In this document: positions 8,831-17,075 of the stretch, one piece after another
How the letters are laid out: each line of letters begins with the position of its first letter
Position numbering within the stretch: the stretch's first letter is position 1
NCBI RefSeq assembly: GCF_022419205.1
Contig: NZ_JAJOZU010000003.1
Coordinates: 186,001-250,000, forward strand
Source of the DNA: Thermomonas alba
GTDB taxonomy: Bacteria > Pseudomonadota > Gammaproteobacteria > Xanthomonadales > Xanthomonadaceae
Direction of reading: 5' to 3'
DNA: 64,000 nucleotides
The notes under the pieces: model-generated
What the model saw: only the letters and a program-made list of their open reading frames with translations
Database searches by the model: none
What the model was told of the DNA's origin: nothing
Translations under genes and position numbers: made by a program

Positions 8831-10080
8831 TCGGATACAACGACGCATTGGCGATCCTGCGGAATGTCTGTCGGCCTCTTCCAGTGCAACGGCTTGCCTG
8901 CGCACCGGGGCTGGTGCTGGCTGAGGATGTTTTCAGCGATGCGGCGCTGCCGCCATTCGACAACGCCGCCATGGACGGCTTTGCACTGTGTGTGGGGACT
9001 GCGGGGGCGGCGGCCGGCAGCTGCTATCCCGTCGCTGGAGCGCAGGCGGCTGGCGATGCCGGCCTGCAGGCACAGCCTGGTGTGGCATGGGAGATCATGA
9101 CCGGAGCCCGTATGCCGGAGGGGCTGGATGCGGTGATCCCGGTGGAACAGGTCGAGGTGCTGGAACGCGCATCGGATGGACGCGCGTTGCGCATCCGGCT
9201 GCAGGCTGATCTCCCGCAGGGGCAACATGTGCGGCGTGCGGGTGAGGATGTCGCGCGGGGCGAGCGCGTGTTGACGGCCGGAACCCGCATTGCGGCGCCT
9301 CAGCAGATGCTGCTGGCCGCCCTGGGGGTGGCCGAAATCGCGGCCCGTCGCCCGCCGCGGGTGGCGCTGCTCAATACCGGCCGCGAGCTGGTGGACGACC
9401 CGATGCAGCCGCTGGCCTCGGGCCAGATTCGCAACAGCAATGGCCCGTTCCTGGCCGCGCGTATTGCTGACGCTGGAGCTGTCTTGGTGGTTCGCGAAAC
9501 CGTCGCCGATGACCCGGCGGATTTCTTGAATGCGCTGGAGCGGGCGCTGGCGGCCGGTGCAGACGTCCTGCTCAGTACCGGTGCCGTGTCGATGGGGCGC
9601 TACGACTTTGTTCCGGACGCCCTCCGCCAGATCGGCGCGACCATCCATTTCCACAAGGTGCGTATCCGCCCGGGCAAACCGGTGCTCTTTGCCACCCTTC
9701 CAGGGGGCGCCTTGTTCTTCGGTCTGCCTGGTAACCCGGTCTCCAGTGCGGTGGGTCTTAGGTTCTTTGTCGAACCGGCGTTGCGCATGCTGACCGGGTT
9801 GCCTCCGGAGCGTCCGTTGAAGCTGCCGTTGAGCGCGCCGTATGGCAAACGGCAAGGCGTGCGCGTCCATCTCAAAGGTCGGGTCATGCCGGATGCCGCC
9901 GGGCGGCTGTGGGCACAGGTGCTGCCCGGGCAGGAGTCATTCCGGATTGCGCCGTTGGCCTGGAGCAATGCCTGGATCGTGTTGGATGAGCCAGACGCCG
10001 ATCTACCTGCAGGCACCAGCGTGGAGGTGTATCCGGTGGGGCATCTATCGGGGTTTCAGTTAAACGAAGGATTGGGATGA
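8827..10080 (+). CDS. moeA: Molybdopterin molybdenumtransferase MoeA
   Basis: MoeA inserts molybdenum from molybdate into adenylated molybdopterin. The 417-residue protein carries the family landmarks: LPPFDNAAMDGFAL near residue 45, TGARMPEG, the conserved RRAGEDV, a MoaB-like domain with LLSTGAVSMGRYDFV, KVRIRPGKP and FGLPGNPVS, and a C-terminal beta domain. The start ATG overlaps the moaCB stop, indicating translational coupling, and its own stop overlaps moaD. Its substrate is made by the MoaB half of the preceding fusion protein. Confidence 0.95.
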   Translation: MIGYNDALAILRNVCRPLPVQRLACAPGLVLAEDVFSDAALPPFDNAAMDGFALCVGTAGAAAGSCYPVAGAQAAGDAGLQAQPGVAWEIMTGARMPEGLDAVIPVEQVEVLERASDGRALRIRLQADLPQGQHVRRAGEDVARGERVLTAGTRIAAPQQMLLAALGVAEIAARRPPRVALLNTGRELVDDPMQPLASGQIRNSNGPFLAARIADAGAVLVVRETVADDPADFLNALERALAAGADVLLSTGAVSMGRYDFVPDALRQIGATIHFHKVRIRPGKPVLFATLPGGALFFGLPGNPVSSAVGLRFFVEPALRMLTGLPPERPLKLPLSAPYGKRQGVRVHLKGRVMPDAAGRLWAQVLPGQESFRIAPLAWSNAWIVLDEPDADLPAGTSVEVYPVGHLSGFQLNEGLG

Positions 10081-10343
10081 TGCAGGTCCGCGTGAGGTTG
10101 TTCGGTGCGTTTCGTGATCACGAGCCGCAGGGGAGCGTGATCCTGGATCTGGAGGCGGATGCGCCGCGGGTTGCGGATGTTCGCCGAGGGCTGCAGGCGT
10201 ACGCTGCCGGGCATTGGCCGCGGCTACAGCCTGGGCTTCTTGGCTATTCCGCTTTTGCCAGTGATGAAGGGGTGTTGCGCGAGGATGATCCGTTGCCTGC
10301 CAATGGCGAAGTTGCCGTATTGCCACCGGTGAGTGGAGGGTGA
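10077..10343 (+). CDS. moaD: Molybdopterin synthase small subunit MoaD
   Basis: The sulfur carrier of molybdopterin synthase: an 88-residue ubiquitin-like fold that ends in VSGG, the Gly-Gly tail adenylated by MoeB and then thiocarboxylated. The start overlaps the moeA stop; two adjacent ATG codons (10077 and 10080) are possible, and GAAGGA (10066-10071) precedes both. moaE follows after 3 bases, giving the usual moaD-moaE pair. Confidence 0.93.
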   Translation: MMQVRVRLFGAFRDHEPQGSVILDLEADAPRVADVRRGLQAYAAGHWPRLQPGLLGYSAFASDEGVLREDDPLPANGEVAVLPPVSGG

Positions 10344-10346
10344 TGC

Positions 10347-10841
10347 ATGAGTGAACGTCATTGTGCAATCGTGGACGTCGAGTCTGGCAGGCTTGATCCC
10401 TGCGCGGCGCTGGAGTTCGTGTCCAGTCCGGGGTTCGGTGGGGTCGCCATGTTCGTCGGACGCGTGCGCGACTTCAATCACGGGCGGGTGGTCACTGGGG
10501 TCAGCTACGATATGTACGATGCCCTGGCACTCAAGGGGTTCGAGGAAATCGCCGCGCGCTGCGCGGATGATTTTGGCCCGAAGATTCGGCTGTATCTTGC
10601 GCATGCCAAGGGTCGACTCGGGGTAGGCGACACGGCCGTGGTGGTGGCGGCAGGAACGCCGCATCGCGACGAGGCCTTCCGCGCCTGTCGGCAGGCCATC
10701 GAAGCCATCAAGCACACAAGTCCCATCTGGAAGCAGGAGCATTACGCGGATGGCGATAGCGTGTGGAGCGAGGGGTGTTCGCTGTGCACGCATACACAGG
10801 CGGGAGATGTTCACGTGGGACATGGTCAACGCACAGGCTGA
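10347..10841 (+). CDS. moaE: Molybdopterin synthase catalytic subunit MoaE
   Basis: MoaE transfers sulfur from the MoaD tail to cyclic pyranopterin monophosphate. The 164-residue protein contains FVGRVRDFNHGR, YDMYDALALK, and the active-site segment IKHTSPIWKQEHYADG with the conserved lysines. The last 20 or so residues (rich in His, Gln and Gly) extend past the usual end and overlap the start of mobA, so they may be a by-product of the gene overlap. Confidence 0.94.
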   Translation: MSERHCAIVDVESGRLDPCAALEFVSSPGFGGVAMFVGRVRDFNHGRVVTGVSYDMYDALALKGFEEIAARCADDFGPKIRLYLAHAKGRLGVGDTAVVVAAGTPHRDEAFRACRQAIEAIKHTSPIWKQEHYADGDSVWSEGCSLCTHTQAGDVHVGHGQRTG

Positions 10842-11445
10842 GGCTGGAGCTGGGTCTCCGTGGGTGGGGGTGGTGCTTGCGGGGGGGCGCTCGCGTCGGA
10901 TGGGGCGCGACAAGGCATCGCTGCTGTGGCATGGCAGGCCCCTGTTACAGCACATGTGCGCCCTGCTGGAGAAGGCGGGCGCCGGTCGTGTGGTTATCAG
11001 TGGTGATCACCCGCAATTGCAGGCCGTCGCCGACCGTGTCCCAGATCTTGGTCCCCTGGGTGGGATCGCCAGCGTTGCGGAAACATTGGATGACGGTCCC
11101 ATCCTGATCGTTCCCGTCGACATGCCGCGACTGAGCGCAGGTTTGCTGCAAGGGCTGGTGCGATCGAATGCTTCTTGCGCCTGCTACGAAGGACACGTCA
11201 TGCCGCTTTGGATCCGTCTGAATGCCGCGGTCCGGGTCTGGCTGGCTTGGGCGATCGAGCAGACTCCTCGGCAGCGTTCGCTGCAGGCGCTGCACGGCGC
11301 GTTCTCTGGGATTTCCCTGCCTCTTCCGAAAGATCGGCAGGCAGAGCTGAAAAACCTCAATACACCGGAGCAGTGGCGAGCGGAGATAGCAAATGAAGGT
11401 GCAATTGCATGGCCAGAAGATCCGGTTCAGGATCAGCGAGGATGA
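10807..11445 (+). CDS. mobA: Molybdenum cofactor guanylyltransferase MobA
   Basis: MobA attaches GMP to molybdenum cofactor, giving the bis-MGD form required by nitrate reductase NarG. The nucleotide-binding loop LAGGRSRRMGRDKA lies near residue 21, followed by SGDHPQL, DLGPLGGI and PVDMPRL, all typical of the family. The start is uncertain: 10807 (MFTWDMV) and 10822 (MVNAQ) both suit the family and neither has an ideally spaced ribosome site. The gene overlaps moaE at its start and the following unknown gene by 53 bases at its end. Confidence 0.9.
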   Translation: MFTWDMVNAQAEAGAGSPWVGVVLAGGRSRRMGRDKASLLWHGRPLLQHMCALLEKAGAGRVVISGDHPQLQAVADRVPDLGPLGGIASVAETLDDGPILIVPVDMPRLSAGLLQGLVRSNASCACYEGHVMPLWIRLNAAVRVWLAWAIEQTPRQRSLQALHGAFSGISLPLPKDRQAELKNLNTPEQWRAEIANEGAIAWPEDPVQDQRG

Positions 11446-11758
11446 GCTGGCGGCGCTCGTCTCCGGCGACGAGGTGACCAATGTGACGCGCTTCGATGCG
11501 GTGCAATGGGTGCAGTCCATCCGGGTAGGTGTGAGCGATGCGCCGGCGTTGGCGCTGACCGCTGTGGGGCTGCGATTGCAGTTGCCGCGGGCGTTGCTGG
11601 AGGCCTATGCGGCCAGGCTGCCGAGCCGCAAAGGGGTGGAGCTCCGCTTTCCTGCAGACGGCGCGGATGAGCGGACGCTGGAGGTCGAGTTCGAGGTGGA
11701 CGTGCGCGACAGCGTTCGTGTGCGCAGGGGCGTCGATCCTGGGCCTGGATCGGCTTGA
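11393..11758 (+). CDS. Unknown 121-residue protein at the end of the molybdenum cofactor cluster
   Basis: A soluble 121-residue protein starting MKVQLHGQKIRFRISEDELAAL, with an acidic strand-rich C-terminal half. The N-terminus resembles that of DUF7009-type proteins (MKIRxxxNSIRxRL pattern), a family of unknown function that I recall from other bacteria; this is a recollection rather than a search. It overlaps mobA by 53 bases and ends inside the first FNR-type palindrome before narK, so it is clearly the last gene of the moa operon. A role in cofactor insertion or maturation is a guess based on position. Confidence 0.7.
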   Translation: MKVQLHGQKIRFRISEDELAALVSGDEVTNVTRFDAVQWVQSIRVGVSDAPALALTAVGLRLQLPRALLEAYAARLPSRKGVELRFPADGADERTLEVEFEVDVRDSVRVRRGVDPGPGSA

Positions 11759-11768
11759 CGTGGGTCAA
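11755..11768. promoter_or_regulatory. Upstream FNR-family palindrome of narK
   Basis: TTGACGTGGGTCAA is a perfect palindrome of the FNR/CRP class (TTGAC-N4-GTCAA), differing from the FNR consensus by one base per half-site. It lies exactly 40 bases upstream of a perfect FNR box, which would place it near -81.5. Confidence 0.55.
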
Positions 11769-11794
11769 GCCCGTGGGCGTTTCCGGGAATGGAT

Positions 11795-11835
11795 TTGATC
11801 ATGATCAAGATCGGCCGGCGGGGAGCGCCGATACT
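11795..11835 (+). promoter_or_regulatory. FNR box and -10 element of the narK-narGHJI promoter
   Basis: TTGATCATGATCAA (11795-11808) is a perfect FNR consensus. GATACT (11830-11835) serves as a -10 element, predicting a start near 11843 with the FNR site centred at -41.5, the class II activation position. The narK ATG follows about 57 bases later. Confidence 0.8.
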
Positions 11836-11899
11836 TGCGTCAGTGCGATCGGACGCTGAACCCGCGTGCACCCTCCATGTCCAAAACGGTCAGGCCATC

Positions 11900-13303
11900 A
11901 TGAACGCCAGAGTCAAGCAGTACGAGGTTATGAATGCTGCCATCCAGGATTGGCGGCCCGAAGATCCTGTTTTCTGGGAAAACACGGGACGCCGCATCGC
12001 CCAGCGCAACCTGTGGATCTCGATCCCCGCGCTGCTGCTGGCCTTTGCGGTGTGGATGATGTTCTCGGCCGTCACCGTGAGCTTGCCCAAGGTGGGCTTT
12101 CGGTTCAGCACCGACCAGCTGTTCTGGCTGGCGGCACTGCCCGGCCTGTCCGGCGCCACGCTGCGCATCTTCTACTCCTTCATGGTGCCGATCTTCGGCG
12201 GCCGCCGCTGGACTGCGATCTCGACCGCCCTGCTGCTGATCCCCGCCATATGGCTCGGCATCGTGGTGCAGGACCCTGGTACGCCGTTCTGGCAGTTCGC
12301 GGCCATCGCCATCCTCGCCGGGTTCGGCGGTGGCAACTTCGCCTCCTCGATGTCCAACATCAGCTTCTTCTTCCCCAAGGCCCAGCAGGGCTACGCGCTT
12401 GGCATGAATGCCGGGCTTGGCAATCTCGGGGTGTCGGCGACGCAGTTTGTGATTCCGCTGGTGATTACCACTTCGGTGTTTGGGAGTCTTGCCGGCGGGC
12501 CGCAGGTGACCCCTGATGGTGAACACCTCTACCTTCAGAACGCCGGCTTCATCTGGGTTCCGTTTCTGCTTGTCTGCACCCTTGCGGCCTGGTTCGGCAT
12601 GAACGACCTGGCCTGCGCGCGCTCTTCGTTCGCCGAGCAGGCGGTGATCTTCCGGCGCAAGCACAACTGGCTGATGTGCTGGCTCTACATCGGCACGTTC
12701 GGCAGCTTCATCGGCTACTCGGCCGGGTTTCCGATGCTGATCAAGACCCAGTTTCCCGAGGTCAACGCGCTGTCCTACGCGTTCCTGGGGCCGCTGGTCG
12801 GCGCGCTGGCGCGGCCGATCGGTGGCTGGATGAGCGATCGCCTGGGCGGCGCCTTCCTCACCTTCTGGGTCTTCGTACTGATGGTGGCTGCAGTGTTCGG
12901 TGTTCTCTACTTCCTGCCGAGCGGCCCTTCCGGCGGTCACTTCGGCGGCTTCATGGCGATGTTCATGCTGCTGTTCATCCTCACCGGCATCGGCAACGCC
13001 AGCACCTTCCGGATGATCCCGATCATCTTCCGCAGCATGCACGAGAAGGCCGCCGCCGGCCGCAGCGAGGAGGAGAAGGCCAGGGCCTCGCGGCAGGCGG
13101 GTCTCGAGTCCGCCGCGGTGATCGGCTTCTCCTCGGCCGTGGGTGCCTACGGCGGGTTCTTCGTGCCCAAGAGCTACGGCACCTCCATCGCCCTGACCGG
13201 CGGCCCGGAGGCGGCGCTGTACGGGTTCATTGCCTTCTACGTCACCTGCATTGCCATTACCTGGTGGTGGTACTTCCGTCGCGGCGCCGAGGCGCCGTGC
13301 TGA
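11900..13303 (+). CDS. narK: Nitrate/nitrite transporter NarK (first copy)
   Basis: A major-facilitator carrier of the nitrate-nitrite porter family, about 467 residues with twelve helices. The nitrate signature FGGGNFASSMSN is near residue 150 and a second glycine-rich segment, GFSSAVGAYGGFF, is near residue 415. The loop between the two halves carries an unusual LAGGPQVTPDGEHLYLQ stretch. It heads narK-narGHJI, 28 bases before narG, and lies behind the tandem FNR boxes. The start at 11900 is chosen because the open frame upstream runs through the promoter. Import of nitrate by proton symport or exchange for nitrite cannot be told apart from sequence alone. Confidence 0.92.
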   Translation: MNARVKQYEVMNAAIQDWRPEDPVFWENTGRRIAQRNLWISIPALLLAFAVWMMFSAVTVSLPKVGFRFSTDQLFWLAALPGLSGATLRIFYSFMVPIFGGRRWTAISTALLLIPAIWLGIVVQDPGTPFWQFAAIAILAGFGGGNFASSMSNISFFFPKAQQGYALGMNAGLGNLGVSATQFVIPLVITTSVFGSLAGGPQVTPDGEHLYLQNAGFIWVPFLLVCTLAAWFGMNDLACARSSFAEQAVIFRRKHNWLMCWLYIGTFGSFIGYSAGFPMLIKTQFPEVNALSYAFLGPLVGALARPIGGWMSDRLGGAFLTFWVFVLMVAAVFGVLYFLPSGPSGGHFGGFMAMFMLLFILTGIGNASTFRMIPIIFRSMHEKAAAGRSEEEKARASRQAGLESAAVIGFSSAVGAYGGFFVPKSYGTSIALTGGPEAALYGFIAFYVTCIAITWWWYFRRGAEAPC

Positions 13304-13331
13304 TCCGCGCCGCACAGAACCGGAGCGTCCC

Positions 13332-16300
13332 ATGAGTTATTTCCTCGATCGCCTCACCTTCTTCAAGCGTCAGGACGAGTCGTTCGCCGACGGCCATGGC
13401 ATCACCCGCCAGCAGGACCGGTCCTGGGAGGACGTCTACCGCCGGCGCTGGCAGTACGACAAGATCGTGCGCTCGACCCACGGCGTGAACTGCACCGGCT
13501 CGTGCAGCTGGAAGGTCTACGTCAAGAACGGCCTGGTCACCTGGGAAACCCAGCAGACCGACTATCCGCGCACCCGCCCGGATCTGCCCAATCACGAACC
13601 GCGCGGCTGCCCGCGCGGCGCCAGCTATTCGTGGTACCTCTACAGCGCCAACCGGGTGAAGTATCCGCTGATCCGTTCGGCCCTGCTCCGCCTCTGGCGC
13701 GAGGCGCGCAAGACCAGGGCGCCGGTGGAGGCATGGGCCAGCATCGTCGAGGATCCCGCCAAGGCGAAGCAGTACAAGTCCAAGCGCGGCATGGGCGGCT
13801 TCGTCCGCGTGCGCTGGGACGAGGCCAACGAGCTCATCGCAGCAGCGAACCTGTACACGGTCAAGAAGTACGGCCCGGACCGGGTGATCGGCTTCTCTCC
13901 GATCCCGGCCATGTCGATGGTGTCCTACGCCGCCGGCGCGCGTTACCTGTCGCTGCTCGGCGGTGCCTGCCTGAGCTTCTACGACTGGTACTGCGACCTG
14001 CCGCCCTCCAGCCCGCAGGTCTGGGGCGAGCAGACCGACGTGCCGGAGTCGGCCGACTGGTACAACTCCAAGTACATCATCGCCTGGGGCTCCAACGTGC
14101 CGCAGACGCGCACGCCGGATGCGCATTTCTTCGTCGAGGCCCGCTACAACGGCACCAAGACGGTGGCGATCACGCCGGACTATTCCGAGGTCGCCAAGCT
14201 CACCGACGAGTGGCTGCATCCCAAGCAGGGCACCGATGCGGCGCTGGCCTTCGCCATGGGTCACGTGATCCTGCGCGAGTTCCATGTCGATCAGCCCTCG
14301 CAGTATTTCCAGGACTACTGCCGCCAGTACTCCGACATGCCGCTCCTGGTGCGCATCGATCGCGCCGCCGATGGACGGCTGACCACCGGGCGTTTCCTGC
14401 GTGCCTCCGATCTGGACGGCGCGCTCGGTGAGGCCAACAACCCCGAGTGGAAGACCCTCGCCCTCGACGAGATCAGCGGCGAGATCGTCGTGCCCAACGG
14501 CTCGATCGGCTTCCGCTGGGGCGAGCAGGGCAAGTGGAACATCGAGGAGCGCGACAGCCGGGGCCGGGCGACCCGACTGCGTCTGAGCCTGAAGGATGAG
14601 CATGACGAGATCGTGGAGGTCGCCTTCCCCTACTTTGGCGGCGTCGAGCACGAGAAGTGGAACGCCAACAAGATCGCGGACGTGCTGGAGAAGCGCGTGC
14701 CGGTGCGCCGCCTGCGCCTCGTCGACGGCAAGGAGTGCCTGGTCGCGACCGTGTACGACCTTCTGCTGGCCCAGTATGGCGTCGACAACGGGCTCGGCGG
14801 CCCGTATGTCACCCGCGACTACGACGCCAACGTGCCCGGCACGCCGGCCTGGCAGGAGAAGATCACCGGGGTTCCGCGCGGCCAGGTCATCCGCATCGCC
14901 CGTGAGTTCGCCCGCAATGCGGACAAGACGCGCGGCCGCTCGATGATCATCGTCGGCGCGGCGATGAACCACTGGTTCCACAACGACATGAACTACCGCG
15001 GGCTGATCAACGTGCTCGTGATGTGCGGCTGCGTCGGTCAGAGCGGCGGGGGGTGGGCGCATTACGTCGGCCAGGAGAAGCTGCGTCCGCAGTCGGGCTG
15101 GCTGCCGCTCGCGTTCGCGCTCGACTGGAGCCGCCCGCCACGGCAGATGAACGGCACCAGCTTCTGGTACTTCAACTCCGACCAGTGGCGCTACGAGAAG
15201 CTGGGCGTCGAGGAGATCCTCTCGCCGCTCGCCGATCCGACGAAGTACTCCGGCAGCCTCGCCGACTTCAACCTGCGCGCGGTGCGCATGGGCTGGCTGC
15301 CCTGCGCGCCGCAGCTCGACCGCAACCCGCTCGATCTGGTGCGGGAGGCCGAGTCCCAGGGCAAGGATCCGGTGCAGCACGCCGTCGAGCAGTTCAGGAA
15401 CGGAGCGCTGGATTTCGCCTTCGCCGATCCCGACGCGCCGCAGAACTTCCCGCGCAACCTGTTCATCTGGCGCTCCAACCTGCTCGGCTCGTCGGGCAAG
15501 GGGCACGAATACATGCTCCGGCACCTGCTCGGCACCCGCCATGGTCTGCAGGGCAAGGACCTCGGCGAACGCGGTGCCAGGAAGCCCGAGGAAGTGCGTT
15601 GGCGCGATGAGGCTCCAGAGGGCAAGCTCGACCTGCTGGTGACCCTCGACTTCCGCATGTGCACCACCGCGCTGTACTCGGACGTGGTGCTGCCGACGGC
15701 GACCTGGTACGAGAAGAACGACCTCAACACCTCCGACATGCATCCGTTCATCCACCCGCTGTCCAAGGCGGTGGATCCGGCCTGGGAGGCACGCAGCGAC
15801 TGGGACATCTTCAAGGGCATCGCGCGCACCGTCAGCGAGCTGGCACCGGGCGTGCTGGGTGTCGAGAAGGATCTGGTGCTGGTGCCGACCCTGCACGACA
15901 CGCCCAACGAGCTGGCCATGCCCGAGGTGCGCGACTGGAAGAAGGGCGAATGCGAGCCGGTGCCCGGCAAGACCATGCCCAACATGGTCGTGGTCGAGCG
16001 CGACTACCCCAACCTGTATCGCAAGTTCACCTCCCTCGGCCCGCTGCTCGACAAGCTCGGCAACTGGGGCAAGGGCCTGACCTGGGATACCCGTGACGAG
16101 GTCGCCTTCCTCGGCAAGCTCAACGGCAGCGTCGAACAGGACGGCGTGTCCAAGGGTCGGCCACGGATCGAATCGGCCATCGATGCGGCGGAGGTCATCC
16201 TGCATCTTGCGCCCGAGACCAACGGGCATGTGGCGGTCAAGGCATGGGATGCGCTGGGCAAGGTCACCGGTCGCGAGCATACGCATCTGGCAGTCGGCAA

Positions 16301-17075
16301 GGAACACGAGGCGATTCGGTTCCGCGACATCCAGGCGCAGCCGCGCAAGATCATCTCCTCGCCGGTCTGGTCGGGGCTGGAGGACGAGCACGTCAGCTAC
16401 AACGCCGGCTACACCAACGTCCACGAACTGATTCCGTGGCGCACGCTGACCGGGCGGCAGCAGTTCTACCAGGACCACGAGTGGATGCTTGCCTTCGGCG
16501 AAGGCTTCATGCAGTACCGCCCGCCGGTCAATACCAAGACCATCGCGCCGATCCTTGGCAAGAAGCCGAACGGCAACCGCGAGATCGTGCTGAACTGGAT
16601 CACCCCGCACCAGAAGTGGGGCATCCACAGCACCTACAGCGACAACCTGATCATGCAGACGCTCTCGCGCGGCGGGCCGATCGTCTGGCTGAGCGAGGCG
16701 GACGCCAGGGAAGCCGGCATCGAGGACAACGACTGGATCGAGCTGTTCAACGTCAACGGCGCGATCGCCGCGCGTGCCGTGGTCAGCCAGCGCGTCATGC
16801 CTGGCATGGCGATGATGTATCACGCCCAGGAGCGCATCATCAACACGCCGGGCAGCGAGGTCACCGGCACCCGCGGCGGCATCCACAACTCGGTGACCCG
16901 CGTGGTGGTGAAGCCGACCCACATGATCGGTGGCTATGCGCAGCTCTCCTATGGCTTCAACTACTACGGCACGGTCGGTACCAACCGTGACGAGTTCGTG
17001 ATCGTTCGCAAGATGAGCAAGGTGGACTGGCTGGACGGCGAAGCCGTCCCGGTAACCGAGGAGGCTTCCCGATGA
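13332..17075 (+). CDS. narG: Respiratory nitrate reductase alpha subunit NarG
   Basis: The catalytic subunit of membrane-bound nitrate reductase, reducing nitrate to nitrite on the cytoplasmic side. It has 1247 residues, as in E. coli. The FS0 iron-sulfur site uses His50, Cys54 and Cys58 (HGVNCTGSC), the molybdenum ligand Asp222 sits in YCDLPP, and the bis-MGD binding segments follow through to the C-terminal GINTPGS-like and GFNYYGTVG regions. There is no twin-arginine signal peptide, as expected for a cytoplasm-facing enzyme. CGGAG precedes the ATG. The stop overlaps the narH start as ATGA. A long antisense open frame over it is a GC artefact. Confidence 0.97.
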   Translation: MSYFLDRLTFFKRQDESFADGHGITRQQDRSWEDVYRRRWQYDKIVRSTHGVNCTGSCSWKVYVKNGLVTWETQQTDYPRTRPDLPNHEPRGCPRGASYSWYLYSANRVKYPLIRSALLRLWREARKTRAPVEAWASIVEDPAKAKQYKSKRGMGGFVRVRWDEANELIAAANLYTVKKYGPDRVIGFSPIPAMSMVSYAAGARYLSLLGGACLSFYDWYCDLPPSSPQVWGEQTDVPESADWYNSKYIIAWGSNVPQTRTPDAHFFVEARYNGTKTVAITPDYSEVAKLTDEWLHPKQGTDAALAFAMGHVILREFHVDQPSQYFQDYCRQYSDMPLLVRIDRAADGRLTTGRFLRASDLDGALGEANNPEWKTLALDEISGEIVVPNGSIGFRWGEQGKWNIEERDSRGRATRLRLSLKDEHDEIVEVAFPYFGGVEHEKWNANKIADVLEKRVPVRRLRLVDGKECLVATVYDLLLAQYGVDNGLGGPYVTRDYDANVPGTPAWQEKITGVPRGQVIRIAREFARNADKTRGRSMIIVGAAMNHWFHNDMNYRGLINVLVMCGCVGQSGGGWAHYVGQEKLRPQSGWLPLAFALDWSRPPRQMNGTSFWYFNSDQWRYEKLGVEEILSPLADPTKYSGSLADFNLRAVRMGWLPCAPQLDRNPLDLVREAESQGKDPVQHAVEQFRNGALDFAFADPDAPQNFPRNLFIWRSNLLGSSGKGHEYMLRHLLGTRHGLQGKDLGERGARKPEEVRWRDEAPEGKLDLLVTLDFRMCTTALYSDVVLPTATWYEKNDLNTSDMHPFIHPLSKAVDPAWEARSDWDIFKGIARTVSELAPGVLGVEKDLVLVPTLHDTPNELAMPEVRDWKKGECEPVPGKTMPNMVVVERDYPNLYRKFTSLGPLLDKLGNWGKGLTWDTRDEVAFLGKLNGSVEQDGVSKGRPRIESAIDAAEVILHLAPETNGHVAVKAWDALGKVTGREHTHLAVGKEHEAIRFRDIQAQPRKIISSPVWSGLEDEHVSYNAGYTNVHELIPWRTLTGRQQFYQDHEWMLAFGEGFMQYRPPVNTKTIAPILGKKPNGNREIVLNWITPHQKWGIHSTYSDNLIMQTLSRGGPIVWLSEADAREAGIEDNDWIELFNVNGAIAARAVVSQRVMPGMAMMYHAQERIINTPGSEVTGTRGGIHNSVTRVVVKPTHMIGGYAQLSYGFNYYGTVGTNRDEFVIVRKMSKVDWLDGEAVPVTEEASR

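Noticed and set aside
13257-16922. A very long open frame on the strand opposite narG
   Set aside because: It mirrors the codon-position GC bias of narG, has no ribosome site or family motif, and its composition (His, Arg, Gly and Leu rich) is that of a GC-driven shadow. The same applies to the long antisense frames over narK, narH, nusA, infB, pnp and dnaK.
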